Below are positions 1-11,708 of a DNA stretch of 64,000 nucleotides, piece after piece; within the stretch, counting starts at the first letter, position 1, and each line of letters starts with the position of its first letter. The notes beneath the pieces were generated by a model, which was given only the letters and a program-made list of their open reading frames with translations, did no database searches and had not been told where the DNA came from. Location of the stretch: the NCBI GenBank assembly GCA_003439945.1, contig QVRM01000320.1, positions 1-64,000 on the forward strand. Reading direction: 5' to 3'. The position numbers were made by a program, and so were the translations under genes. The DNA comes from Dermanyssus gallinae (lineage: Eukaryota; Arthropoda; Arachnida; Mesostigmata; Dermanyssidae).

Positions 1-374
1 TTGTGTCTTTGCCGTGTCATCCAAACATGAACCCCGAGCGGTTGTTAACTGTCCCGCAACATGCGTCTTAGTTACACTATATCGCATAACATTGTGATAT
101 CAGACGTTTAAATTGATCTAGGTTTAAAAGCACACTGTCATAAGAAATGCAAAGGCGTGCTAGACAGGCCAACATTGTATGTATACATACACGTACATAC
201 ACATGCAGAACATGTAAATCTTTACTCTGCCTTTCCGTTTCTGCATCGACTAAATTCCGCTTGAAGCGTCCATCAGGTAAGAAGAACATAAGAGCATAAG
301 AACACACGTAATATAATATATGTTAATGAGTATATGCGGTGCTCGATACTATATACGATGTACCTGGTATAAGC

Positions 375-397
375 ATATATATATATATATATATATA
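375..397. repeat. (TA)n microsatellite
   Basis: Short uninterrupted AT dinucleotide run. It lies just beyond the recognisable end of the minus-strand LINE fragment at about 420-670. The first 370 bases of the window hold nothing else I recognise. Confidence 0.9.
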
Positions 398-419
398 CCT
401 GCCTGTCATCGCAACCCAC

Positions 420-670
420 CCCGGCCCAGCAACTAAGGAGACTCAAAGACGTCGAGCATGCTTACGTCCGTCGCTGCCTCCGTGACCTTACGTCGCCACT
501 TTCCCAAGAGTGGTTAAGTGGCTCCTGTCACCGGCATACGCAGCCGAAGCATCTCCACCATCGGCGCACAGTCCGACAGTACATACACGAAGCGGCTTCT
601 CGCCTTGCAAGCACAAAACAAGACTGTTTAATTTTCAGTCGATGGTCTCAAATCTTTTGCTAACGCGATA
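420..670 (-). mobile_element. Non-LTR retrotransposon fragment, C-terminal part of the reverse transcriptase ORF
   Basis: Read on the minus strand, this stretch encodes pieces resembling SRFVYVLSDCAPMVEML and GKWRRKVTEAATDVSMLDVF, with stops between them. The copy at 8.8-9.7 kb has SRFVYLMSGCAPVVEII and SKWENKVEHVRREVGDLDVF in the same order, and the DNA also matches visibly (for example around 566-605 against the complement of 9236-9280). This is the region after the reverse transcriptase domain in jockey/L2-like LINEs. The copy is truncated on both sides and has lost its reading frame, so it is a dead fragment. The family name is inferred from memory of such proteins. Confidence 0.65.
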
Positions 671-3600
671 CGACTTGACTAAAAAGGATTTGCCTTCATA
701 AGAATGAAGGCAAATCCCTGAACTTGGGCAAACTGAGTAGACTTTGCGATAGTGTGAGTCTGATTGAGAAAAAATTGGCGGAACCGGCCCTGCGGTCAGC
801 ACCCATGGCGATGACCTCTAACTCTGGTGAAGAGCGCTAAAAAATCTCTCGTGCTCACCCATCTACCTTGCTTTGAATATATTTAGCAGCCCACACTTAC
901 AAGAATGCTGAAATCTTGCTGATCTTGAGCAGATCGTTCAATTTTAAACGAAGTGCATGTCTATGAGCAGGGTGGTTAACTAACAATTACTACCTCCATT
1001 CCGTTCAATCATTTTTACGGCGTGGCACTCATTTCCCGTAACGGAAATCATAGCACTTCTGAATTATAAAAGCGTGGATCGTAGGTAGGTGTTCATCAGA
1101 ATGACCCATTGGGTCCAACCCTAATTTGGCTTCAGTGGATCAAATCTAGTCCAAACGGAGCACAGTTATAATGTGGTACTTGCGTGATGGAACAGTTTGC
1201 CTAATTGCGACGGACTCAGCGCTTCGAGCTTGAAAGAGAAGTGTGTTTAGCATTTTTTAGCATTGCTAGATTGTCTCGATAGACCACATCTGAAATGTGT
1301 GGTCGTCTTTATCGGGCTACATTCTACGATTGAGAAGGAACCATCCGAGTAATAATGAACACACTCCTCGGAATAATAGTAATAGACTCACGGGTGAAAA
1401 TCTGCTCGAGGAGGCCTGAGCCAGACAGGAAGGCTTATACCAGGCCCCAGGCTCTAGTCTAAGAGAAAGCGCAAAAAGATAACCTGCCTACCAATCTAAT
1501 GGGTAGATCGCATTTGCTTTTTACAATTCGCTAGTTTTGAGAGACAATGAGGGGCCATGGGGAGTCAGACAAAAAAATACATTATTGTGAGTGAAGCTGT
1601 TGCGTGAATGAGTCCTTTTGTAGTTACGCCGTGCACGTCGTAGGTTTAACAAGATCCGAGTCATTGGCGGAGCAAAATAACGTGGTTTTCGTAGGTAGAG
1701 CGCCTAGGCATTGAAGTTTTAATCGAAATGTTCCAGAATCCTATAGGTGGGAAAAAGCGGTTTGCATTGCGATTTATCTAGGTGTCTCTAATAAGCATGC
1801 ATCACGTGCAAACACGTATCTAATAAGCATGCATCTGTATTCAAGCAGCACTTTGCGTTTGTAGATATAGCTTCGGATTATGAAGATTCGACTATATGCT
1901 ACGCGCACCTCCTGCGTCGACATTCAAAAGAACTGACTGTCTCCGATGAAACTAGCCGCAATATACTAAGTTTTTGTTTCTGATTTACAAGAAGCAACTG
2001 GGATAAGACCAAACGTCTCTTTCGTCAACGGTGGACTTGAGATTAGAAGATCCCTATCGTCAACGATGGGCTTGTGATTAGAAGAGCTTACTGACCTGGG
2101 TCTCACCTGCTATTCCGCTTCACTGACCAAGTTTGGCAGTTCTGTTGCAGAGTCATTGGTTGAGTAGACAACCTGGCCAGAATAAAATATTGACTATGTA
2201 TTCTGCACATAGGCATCTACGATTAAATGCTATCTTCATTACGTGCTTTCATTTCTGCCAATTTGGGCGCGTTTGTAAAGTCGGAAAACAGCTCGTACTT
2301 GGCACGTGTTTCGGCACTAGATGCTCGATTGCATAAAGCTTTATAGAAAGGCAAACTCTATAACAAAATATACAGTATACATCACAGAGATAGATCAAAA
2401 TCAACTGACGCATATGTATGCGGAAAGTACGCATGCTTGTCCACACACAAATGTCTCGTTAGCATTTGAATACAGGCCAACAAGTAAAAACGTTCATGTT
2501 AATCACGTAGTATCATCTTTTTGAGTACACTTTGTATAACTTTGTATATTGTATATGTCTATATTCTGTATTATATACAATCCTTGTAATTGCATTTGTG
2601 GGCTCCTGACGCCGAGCCAAATCTTTGTACTTAGGTATTATCGACACTAAATGTGTGAATAAATGGAATTTGTAATTATGAGTACACGTTGTAATATTTG
2701 ATTTCTTCGATCGGCGATTGAGGGATAAAGGGGGTGCTGTATAAGCCAAGCGACCAAAGTGGACATGATTATTTCCACTGCAGCGCGTAGCGAAGGAAGC
2801 TTCATTTATTGGGAAAAGTCGATCAGGTACAGCATCGGTGGTAGCGGTAGCAGCAGCAGCAAGCATCAGAAGAAGCAGCAACAGCAGCAGACGATATGAT
2901 CTTCGTAGTTGTTTGCGAAAATCAGTTAGCCGAGTAGGTGTTGGCCCGACGGAACCAACGAGACACGCGGTGGACACCTATCGGGGGTGGGCCGATAGAT
3001 GTACAACTGAGACGTGAGCTGGACGGACGCCCACCGTAGAGTAGAGAGCAAGATTGGGTGGGGAACGTCGATGGAAAGACCCTCACGATAGTGACGACGT
3101 TGATGATGATCGTTCCGCCTCGGTCAGGTTCGTTGTCGTGTTTTTCTGCCTCTCCTTCGGCCTCTGTTCGAGTCTCGTCTTCCTCGAGGCGTTACGTAAA
3201 CGCACACTGCAGGTGTCGGCGCACCCCCGATACTACCGCGCGACAGCAGCGCCCGGTCGTTGTGCATCAGGCCCGAGGGGGAGGGGTTCATCCGGGGTTT
3301 ATCCGGGGTTCATCGTGTTGTGCGTGTGTATGTATATAGTATAGGCTGGGCCTGACTGGCTGTGTTCGTGGCCGTCGTCACAGCACGCCCATTGCAAGGA
3401 ACAGTTGCGAGATATTCCAGCCCTGTTTGTGTTGATGGCGGTGTCCTTGTTTTCGCTGTCACTACTATTGCTGTTGTTGTTGTAGTTGTTGTTGTTGCAA
3501 CTGATCAGGTGCCGCTTTAGCTTGCCACCCTCAGGGGCGACTTCGGCTCCGGGCCTCGCCATTGTTGTCTGCCAGGCCAAACGCGAAAGCACCCACACGC

Positions 3601-4270
3601 CGATCAGCCATAGCTTGGTCCATAGGTTCGTCTGCCGGCGTCCTGCTCTGTGTTCTGTGCAATCAGCCTCATCGACCAGCGCCTGCAGCGATACTCCTCG
3701 ACGACGGCATCCGTGGACTTCGTGAAGGCACGAGCAGAGACGCGACACGCACACATACACGCACTCAGAGGTGGACAAGAAGCGCCATGAAGTACCAAGA
3801 AGACGATAGCCTCCCGTGTCCATGCTTGTGTGCGTAAGCATGTGCATATGTCTGTATGTGCGTATATACGTGCGTCTCTCAAATCTTAAATTCCAACAGT
3901 GTAGTTACCTCTGCTGGTGGCTTTTTCGCTGCAGATCTGTCAAAAAACTTTGCAAAACATAAAAAAACTGACTCTGTAGCAGTCGCTGTTGTGCCTGATC
4001 CTTAGCTACTTACGTCCGGAATCTCGCTTTGACAGAAAATACGTACAGTCTAACTTGTACAACACGGTTTTGACTCACGTAAAAAAACAAGAATATTGAC
4101 GCTACGTGTACAGTATCCAGTAAAACTCATTCATCGTGTTTTGTTCGGTTTGAGTCTGTGCGTGTGACCGCGATTTACGTCTGAGCGTTCTCTGGTTTTC
4201 CCTTAGGAGTTGCTGTTGCTTGTGCAAGGCCAAACGTTTTGTTCGGCGCCGATTCAAACAGTCCCAGTGC
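671..4270. other. No recognisable gene; AT-rich then mixed-composition noncoding DNA
   Basis: No open frame here has a domain I recognise. A 28-base segment is repeated with a few changes at about 2024-2051 and 2057-2084, a local tandem duplication. From about 2820 the sequence turns GC-rich, with CAG-type triplets at 2850-2895 and GTT triplets at 3465-3500. The minus-strand open frame at 2513-2977 gains a run of leucines from the CAG triplets. It looks like a chance signal-peptide mimic and is not called. Confidence 0.6.
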
Positions 4271-4299
4271 ACAGATAAAGTTCAGGGAGGTCGCCGCCT

Positions 4300-6370
4300 C
4301 TCTTTTGTTTTTTCATTATTTGCCCCCTCTTTCTCTACAATTTTCGCTGCCTGGTTCCGCCCCTCTCTTTATAGATTTCGAAGTCTGGGTTTCCCTCCTT
4401 CTCTACAGATTTACTGTCTGTTACCTACCATCTAATCTACAGATCTCGCTCTCGGTTTCTCCAGTTTTTCTTTATAGATGTCGCCGTATGTTTCTTCCTC
4501 TTTCTCTGCAGATTTCTCTTCCGGTTAATTCCTCTTTCTCTACAGATTTTCTCTCGGTTTACCCCTTGGCCTCTATAGAAGCATCTCTGTCTACCTGGTT
4601 CCTCCTTTGCCTACAGATCTCGCTGTATGTTTTGCCCCCTTTTTTTCTACAGATCGCGCTGTCCGCTCTCCCTGTAGTTGTCTACAGGTCTCGCTACATG
4701 TTTCCCCTCCACTTTCGCTACAGATCGTGTTGACTCTTTTCCCGGCTTCGTCAAGACATATTGCTGCTTGCTTCTCCCTCTTCATCTACAAAGTTCACTG
4801 TTGGTTTTTCCCTCTTTCTCTACAGTTACCATTATTTGTCCCTCTTTCTGTGAACAGGTTTTCCAGATTTTTTTCCGTCACATATCTTAGTGTCTGTCTT
4901 TTTTCCTCTTTCTCTACAGATCTCGTTGTCTGTTTTCTCCTTTTGTCGCAGATCCCGCAGATTCCGATTTATCCGTCTTTCTAAACAATTTTGCTACCTG
5001 TTTTTTCCTTTGTGTCTACAGATCTCGCTGTCTACCTTTCCGTATTTCCCCATGAATCTCGTTGTCTGTCTCTACCTCTCTCTCTCTTTTACAGATCTCG
5101 CTGTATTTTTTTCTTTCTCTTTCTCTATAGATCTTGCTGTAATTTTTATTCTCGTTCTTTATAGATCTTGCCGTATTTTTCTTCTTCCGCGTTTTCTACG
5201 GCTCTCTTCGTCGCTCTGTGTTTTTTCCCTCGTTCCCTTATATATCTCTAACTTTGTGTTTATTCCTCTTTTTCTCTGTAGATCTCGCTGTCAGTGCCTC
5301 CCTCTTTTTCTACGTATCTCGCTGTATGTTCCCTCGCCTCTTTATCTACCCGATCTCGCCGTTCGCTTCTCCACATATCTCTCCGTATGTTTCTTCCTCT
5401 ATCCCAACAAACTTCGCTGTCGATTTGTAGTGTATTTTGTCCCTCGTTCTCTACAGATCCCGTTGTACATTTCTCTCTCTCTCCCTACATATGTCGGCGT
5501 CGGTTTCTTCATTTTTCTCTTCAGATATCGCTGGCCATTTCTGCCTATTTCTTTACACGTCTCCCTGCCTGTGTTCTACCTTGTTTTCCACATATCTTGC
5601 TGTCTAGTTCTCCCCCCAGCTCACTGTTTTTCCCTCTGTCTCTACCGTTATCACTATCCGTGTGTCTCTTCCTCTTTGTCTACATATCTCGCTGGCGGTT
5701 TCTTCATCTTTCTTTACAGATCTCGGCGTCTCTTTATCCCTCTTTGTCTAGAGATCTTGCCGTCTGTTTATCCCTCTTTACTTACAGATCTCGCTGTCTG
5801 TTTGATCCTCTTTCTCCACAGATATTGCTGTCTGTTGCGCTCTGTCTCTTTCTTTACAACGCTCGCTGCTCATTCTCCTCTCGTTGTCAAAAAATATAGC
5901 TCCCTGCGCCTAATCTTCCTCTCTTGTTCCCCACAGGTTTTGCCGTTTCTCCCTCGTTGTCTACAGATCGCGCTGTCTGCTTTTTCCTCATTTTCTACGA
6001 ATCTCGCTGCCCCTTTTATCTCTTTCTCTACATATCTCGCTGTTCCTTTTCCCTCTTTCTCTACAGATCTCGATGCATGTTTCTTTCTTTTTCCTTTCTT
6101 TTTTTTGATATCGATGTCTGCTTCTGCCTCTTTTTCCACATATCTTGCTATCTACTTTCTCTCTCTTGGTCTACAGATATCGCTGACTGCTTCTCCCTCG
6201 ATCTCTACCAATATAACGGTCCGTCTCTCCCTCATTGTTCACGCGTTATCTCGCTGCCTTATACTCGTTGTCTGTTTCTCTCTTCTTCTTTTGCTATCTC
6301 GCTGTCAGTTTCTCCATCGTTCCCTACAGGTCTCGCCGTCTGTTTATCCCTCTTTGCCTACAGAAATTTT
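4300..6370 (+). repeat. ~34-bp imperfect minisatellite with splice-acceptor-like units, main block
   Basis: A long run of degenerate tandem units. Each consists of a pyrimidine tract such as CTCTTTCTCTACAGAT followed by CTCGCTGTCTGTTT-like sequence. Successive TCTACAGAT landmarks at 4402, 4436, 4471, 4505, 4539, 4572 and 4610 give spacings of 34, 35, 34, 34, 33 and 38. At that spacing the block holds about 60 units. The plus strand stays open in long stretches (4890-6374 is one 494-codon frame) only because stops are rare in the unit. Since 34 is not a multiple of three, the translation cycles through three peptides (STDLAV-, LQISLSV- and YRSRCLF-like), which argues against a protein. Every unit has a polypyrimidine tract plus YAG, the form of a 3' splice site. 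Confidence 0.92.
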
Positions 6371-6374
6371 GTAA

Positions 6375-6640
6375 CGACGACGGTTTAGGCCGGCTAACGC
6401 ACCGTTCGAAACGGGGCGTAGTACCATGGTAACCAAACAGCGTGGTTACCAAAACAATCGCAAGTTCGAGCCCCGGCCTTGCTGGTTGTGGTTTGTTGGA
6501 CGTGGTTGTCATTGCCCACCTGCTGCTGCGACATACCTCTGCTGGAGAAAGCCTATATAAATACAGTACGAAAACGCGATGACAATAAATGCATTAAGAC
6601 GATATCGTGCCACAGGCAGTAACTTAGCCTATTAAGAGCG
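6375..6640 (+). mobile_element. SINE-like insertion within the minisatellite
   Basis: This block has no similarity to the ~34-bp units on either side. It contains a box-B-like motif GTTCGAGCCCC at about 6462-6472. Upstream of it is a small hairpin made of GGTAACC and GGTTACC. A TATAAATA stretch and an AATAAATG-containing tail follow. This is the usual plan of a tRNA-derived SINE, but box A is unclear, no second copy was found here, and I could not identify target-site duplications. It may instead be ordinary sequence separating two arrays. Confidence 0.4.
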
Positions 6641-6990
6641 TCTAAGATGTGGTTGTCAGAAAAAAAGAACTCGCCGTATGCTTCGCCCTCTTTCTCTACA
6701 GATCTTAGTGTATATTTCTCCCACTTTGTCCACAGATATCGCTGTATATTTATTTTTTCTTGTCTACAGACTTCGCTGTCTGATGCTCTACAGATATCGC
6801 AGTTAGTTTTTTACTCTTTTTTACCGATCCCGCTGTATATTTTTCAGTCTTCCTGTAGAGATCTCACTGTCGGTTTCTTCTCCCTATTTCTCTTCAAATC
6901 TCACGGTCTGTTTATTCCTCTGTGTCTACAGATCTCGCAAATTGTATGGATCTCCCTCTTTCTCTACAGGACTCCCTTTCACCTTTGCAT
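6641..6990 (+). repeat. ~34-bp minisatellite, second block
   Basis: The same unit resumes after the insertion (for example CCCTCTTTCTCTACAGATC near 6690), in the same orientation and with similar spacing. It decays toward about 6990. Roughly nine to ten units are present, and these are more degenerate than the main block. Confidence 0.85.
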
Positions 6991-7133
6991 ATACAGATAT
7001 AAAAATTTTCTAAATTTTACTGACATCATAATTTAATTTAACAATTTGATTTCTGTTAGTAAGACAGTAGACTACTGTAAGTAACGCCACAAGCTCGATC
7101 ACCAACGCCTAGACGAGATCATTTATTGATTTA

Positions 7134-7136
<3 letters not shown>

Positions 7137-7209
<73 letters not shown>
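7137..7209. repeat. (TA)n microsatellite
   Basis: About 36 uninterrupted TA dinucleotides in AT-rich DNA. Confidence 0.97.
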
Positions 7210-7212
<3 letters not shown>

Positions 7213-8250
7213 AACGCGTTCTTTAAATACGCGTCCGTGTATTTTCTCTCTAACATAGCCTTTTCAGTGCAAATTCATTGTGGTTAAATTCATATTGTTC
7301 ACTACCGATTACTTCATTTTCCTCAAACAATTTTTACTAATCTGAGTATTGCGTGCTTTCTCGAATATTTTGCTAAGAAAGCCAGATACTGCAATTATCT
7401 CTTTATCTATCTCTTTCTCATTATTACTAGTAAATGAGTAGTTAAATAACTAGAAAACGGGAGGGAAGTAGTTGAAAAACTACTAAAACGCATAGAGAAC
7501 CTCTATGTCCCTCTCGTTGACCTCGGCTATCGAGCACCGTGTTAAAACGCACAAGTGGCAGCCGTGGCAACAAAACGAGTTAGCAACGCTTTTAACTATG
7601 AAAGCCGATTTCACTCAGTCCGAGCTAGCTGACTTCTCTGCTGCTGACGGGTCTTGCTGCTGATGTATCTACGACGCGATTGTATACGAGTGTGAAGTGA
7701 GAGTGCAAGAAAGCCCCACCTGACCGCCCCTTCCCTTGGCCAGAGTGAGTCGCAATGAGGTCGAGTTTCCTCGCCGTCGTCGTCGCCGCCGCCACCGACG
7801 ACTTTGCCACCACCAAGGGCATCGTCGGCCGCGACCACGACGGCGAAGTCGTTCGAAGTTGACCCGTCTGCGTGTGTGTGTCTCTTACTAGAAGGCCTCT
7901 CCTCTTCTTCGATAGGCAGGAGAGAGAGAGAGATCATCGCCTACCAGCCACCGAACCAAGCTAAGCGGATTGGAGTCGACGCACGTTTGTCGGTTTCGTC
8001 CGAGTATCACGCGTGGCAAGAAGAAGTCCGTTCCGAAGGCGTAGAAGAGTCCAAGAGGACTTGTTGCCGCCGTTCAATCGTCGCCAGACTCGGCCAGACT
8101 AAAAAGGGCAACGCCGCGGCCGCTGTCAATCCCTCTTTGCCCTCGACCTCGCCCCCCCCCCCTTCCTCCCGGGTGTCTCGCACACGAGCCAATCTTCGGA
8201 TTAGAAGAACTAAGTAAACTCGAGAGCACATACTACACACACTCCTTTAC

Positions 8251-8256
<6 letters not shown>
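7210..8256. other. No recognisable gene; AT-rich to about 7.6 kb, then a GC-rich island
   Basis: From 7210 to 7590 the sequence is AT-rich with nothing recognisable. From 7600 to 8220 it is GC-rich, and open frames occur on both strands (for example 7804-8217 plus and 7611-7937 minus). None has a recognisable domain, and the overlap on opposite strands suggests compositional openness rather than genes. A short poly-C tract lies near 8151-8162. Confidence 0.5.

Positions 8257-8319
<63 letters not shown>
8257..8319. repeat. (TA)n microsatellite
   Basis: Uninterrupted TA array of about 31 units. Confidence 0.97.
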
Positions 8320-8321
<2 letters not shown>

Positions 8322-8420
8322 TTATCATATCTACATTATCATATGACGCATGACACTTTACTTAAACCTTCAACCGAACCAAGTAGCAAGCACTTCTTAT
8401 ACATGTACACATACAAATAA

Positions 8421-8503
8421 TATCAAAGACAGTGATATATATATATATATATATACAAATATCAGAGACAAACACAGTGATATATATATATATATATATA
8501 TAT
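8421..8503. repeat. Duplicated unit ending in (TA)n
   Basis: Two consecutive units. Each begins with ATCAAAGACAGTGA- or ATCAGAGACA...CAGTGA-like sequence and ends in a TA array (8435-8455 and 8481-8503). The flank and the array appear to have been duplicated together. Confidence 0.75.
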
Positions 8504-8799
8504 CTGGGTGTTGCTAAATTAAGTACACTCATTTTAATGAGCGGTGAAGTTGTTAAAAAATCCTCAGTGAAATGGGAGAAAGAACGCAAATGTCTTCTTT
8601 AATCGTGGGACTGAAATTACTACCATCTGTTATACTGAAATGATTGGTCGGACATTACTTCATTAATGTCACTATTGCAGGTGAACCAGTTGCTAGGCGG
8701 AGAAACAAGACCTACCATCGTGTTGGGCTAAATAAGCGCATTCTGCTTTTGAAGAACTTTCTTGCTGGTTACAAAAAGGCAAATACTTCCATCCACCAA

Positions 8800-9710
8800 A
8801 ATAGGTGCCATCAAGCGCATCACTTCTCTGGCGGAGGTGTTCCTTGTCTCAAGAGGGCTGGAAATAAACGCCATGAAGACCAAGGCTATGAAATTCAGAA
8901 AAGGAGGTCCATTGGCTGCTAAAGACGTTATACGTTGCGGTGGCCAATCCTTGGAATTCGTTAACTCTTTCCGGTATCTTGGGCTTCGGCTTCATTATAC
9001 TGGGACGACCTTCACTGCTCACATCGTCTAGACAGCGCGCACAGCCCTAATTTCTCTTTATGGAGAAATAGGCGATGTCCGGCGACTGTTCGTCCCGACG
9101 GCAGTGGCGCTTTTCTACCTCAAACTTGTTCCGGCGCTGATGTATGGTCTTGACAGAGTATGGGAACACCTCACTCGGGCAAACTTTGGTTTGCTTAAAA
9201 GGTGTTTTACAATGTACATGAAGCGAGTACTTTGCCTGTCAATGCGGGCAAGGAGCCGCTTTGTGTACCTAATGTCAGGCTGTGCACCAGTTGTTGAGAT
9301 CATTCGATGAGGTTGAAGACGCCGCGTGCAGTACCATTCGAGAGCTTTATCTCGAAATGGGAAAATAAAGTTGAACACGTTCGACGAGAGGTCGGAGACC
9401 TGGATGTTTTCCGGGCCTCTCACCTCTGGTCTGGTCTTGCGTGTGACAATCGCCACGTCTTTACCAGATACATAGTTCATGGCTATCATCACCTGGTTTG
9501 TTCGAATACGAGCTTCCACAAAGAGTACACCGAGTGCGTCTGTCGACTGTGCTCTCAGGCGTTTCATGCATCTGCCTGCCTGGCCCTTGCGAAGAGATCA
9601 CTGCACTGCCTCTCTCGAATAACATGCCGCGAGCAGCTGAGTGTATAATTGTATAATATATATAATTGTTCATGTTATATGCATACTCAATGTGAGTGAA
9701 ATAAATACTA
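8800..9710 (+). mobile_element. Non-LTR retrotransposon, reverse transcriptase C-terminal region and 3' end (best copy)
   Basis: One frame from about 8807 to 9310 encodes reverse transcriptase and post-RT motifs. These are SRGLEINAMKTKAMKF, FVNSFRYLGLRLHYTGTTF, then LISLYGEIGDVRRLF, PALMYGLDRVWEHLT and KRVLCLS...SRFVY. The frame is interrupted only by a TAG at 9029-9031 and closes with TGA at 9308-9310. Coding resumes one frame over at 9307-9648 with a VFTRYIVHGYHHLVC segment and a CX2CX4HX3C zinc-knuckle-like motif. A 3' tail with AATAAA at about 9700 follows. This order fits the end of ORF2 in jockey/L2-like LINEs (family assignment from memory). The catalytic YADD region and everything 5' are missing, so this is a 5'-truncated, dead copy. 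Confidence 0.85.
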
Positions 9711-10985
9711 TGATGATAATAGAAATGAAAAGGGCAAATACTTACAACAAAGACAGTTTGTACACATTCTTGTCTTGGGATATCCACTTTTCTAACATTC
9801 ACGTTTTATAACTTAAAAACTTAGTGTTACGATCAACGTTCATTAAACCACTACAAGAGTGTACACTTTACTTACCAAAACTGTCTCTGTAAAGTGTCTA
9901 TTTTGGTAGTTGTTCTATGGATGTTGTCCGTGATACAGAGTTTTCAAGTTATTATTTTAAGCGTTTAATATGGTACAAGTCAACGACCGCCATCAATAAA
10001 TTTACTCATGTATAGTAGCGAGTCTTTACGATGCACAAAACCCTCAACTAAATACAAATGAATACAATTCACAGCACTCTGTGAAGCACACATCCCATTA
10101 CAATAGGCTAGGACCATAAATGTGAAAATATGTATGATGCTAAACTAAATCAAGCTTTTTCTTCTTAATTTCAATGTTTTGCATTTAAATTTTTATTTAT
10201 TTTCCTGTTATGATTTTTTCTGCTCGTTTCTTCCTGTTTGAGTTTTGGATGCGTACTTCTATCGAAATAGCTCTATATCAGAAACTATACGAATGTTACT
10301 ATATAACTATATAATGCTATCGGTTATGGTGATGATGCTCTCGGTGTGTCACTGCAACGATACGCGATATACTCGGTGCTACGTAGCCACAGAGAGTGAC
10401 TGGAGGGCGGACACATTTTTATCTTTTCTATTTGTCACGCTGGATTTGAGAACCAACAATTGACCTTAATGAGCCAACTTTCCTTAGCCTGGTTCAGTGC
10501 CTGAAACTTGTGTTCAATCAGCGCTTAGCAGGGAACAAAAGGGTACCTGTCTGCTTTATAGCGTACGCATATTTTTGTCCAGGACTACCGAGACACTGCC
10601 GATATGATGACAATTGCCTAGGGAATCATTTTTATTTTAGTAGTAAATCAGTATGACTTGCCAACGTGGTTTGTTTTCGACATCTCTAGACGTAGCAACG
10701 CAGACAGTCCCATAGCACATTGACACCTCAAGCAACCAAATCACACCTGATCTGTTAGTTGTATTAAACTTTGGTTTTCTTGCAGCTATTTGCTACTGCG
10801 TCAATTACATCCTTACCACGACGCCACGTGCTTCAAGTGCATCAAAACCCAAATCTGTTCTTGTCGGTCTTGCGTTATAAATGGCTGCCGCCCTTGTGTA
10901 GTTAATTTACGTATTGTGCTTTGCTTTTACTTGTGTTGGTTTTTGGCGCAGTTCTGTGATAGCGTCTTTGTTTCCGATCGGGAAC
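9711..10985. other. No recognisable gene; AT-rich intergenic or intronic DNA
   Basis: The sequence is AT-rich and mostly non-repetitive. No open frame longer than about 75 codons shows a domain, and I see nothing else in it. Confidence 0.6.
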
Positions 10986-10989
10986 GAGG

Positions 10990-11258
10990 TGTAGGGGATT
11001 AATGCGCTAGTCATGGCTAGCATCTACCGGGTTGTCGCAGGTTCGATCGCTGTTGTTGATTGAATTTTCTTCGAGCGATGCTTATCGAGAACAGATGATG
11101 AAACCATATACTGCTGAGAGTCAGCGGCCGTGCTGACACTAGGACTGTTGGGAAACCCCTAGATGTCTCAACATGGCCGAGTTCCAAGCCCGTAGGGGCT
11201 AGAGAGTACTCTAGAATGAAAAACAACCTCCCTAAAAATGTTCTTAATTCTAGATTCA
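10990..11258 (+). mobile_element. SINE candidate, copy 1 (tRNA-like head)
   Basis: The block shares an ordered set of short matches with the one at 51.31-51.63 kb. These are CATCTACCG, a box-B-like GGTTCGATC, GAGCGATGCT, ACCATATAC, a GACTGTTGGG...CCCTAGAT stretch, TCTCAACATG and GTTCCAAGCCCG. The box-B-like motif near the 5' end plus a non-coding body of about 250 bases suggests a tRNA-derived SINE. The two copies are clearly diverged, so the family is old. Box A and target duplications were not identified. Confidence 0.6.
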
Positions 11259-11708
11259 TTCTGCCGTGTGAGCAAAAGTCAACGCAGCCATGTTTAGCGG
11301 CTCCTGTGAGTCTGTCAAAAAAGGCGACAATTATGTACCAACCAACGAACCGACTAACGTAAACGATATGATTTCGGCTCCGTTGATCATATCAGTTTTT
11401 CAACTAAGCCGTTCTTCCATCGTTTAGACGTATTATGTAACCGTGTTTCTCTTACGTCGTCCTCATAGATATTACTTTGCAGCGGGTACTCACTACTATT
11501 TAAAGCCTGAAGCCTGCCTGTCAACAGGCTGGCAGCAACAATTTAAAGCAACCTGTGCGGTGGTTGGGAACGAGAGTCGTAGAGCAGAAGCGAGCCAAGG
11601 AGAGGAAGACGAAACTCACGCACAGACAACGTCGACACACATCACAACTACTCAATCAAGTTGGATCGGGCGCTTTTGTGTCTGTGTTGGTTAGGCAGGT
11701 CGTCGCAA

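Noticed and set aside
2513..2977. Secreted protein with a leucine-rich signal peptide on the minus strand
   Set aside because: The leucine run is translated from a CAG/AGC-type triplet tract, and the rest matches nothing recognised.
4890..6374. 494-residue hydrophobic repetitive protein
   Set aside because: It lies entirely in a ~34-bp tandem array with variable unit length (33-38), so the frame cycles and all three plus frames are open. It is a compositional artefact.
4300..6990. CRISPR array
   Set aside because: Units are contiguous and degenerate with no constant repeat separated by unique spacers, and the DNA is animal.
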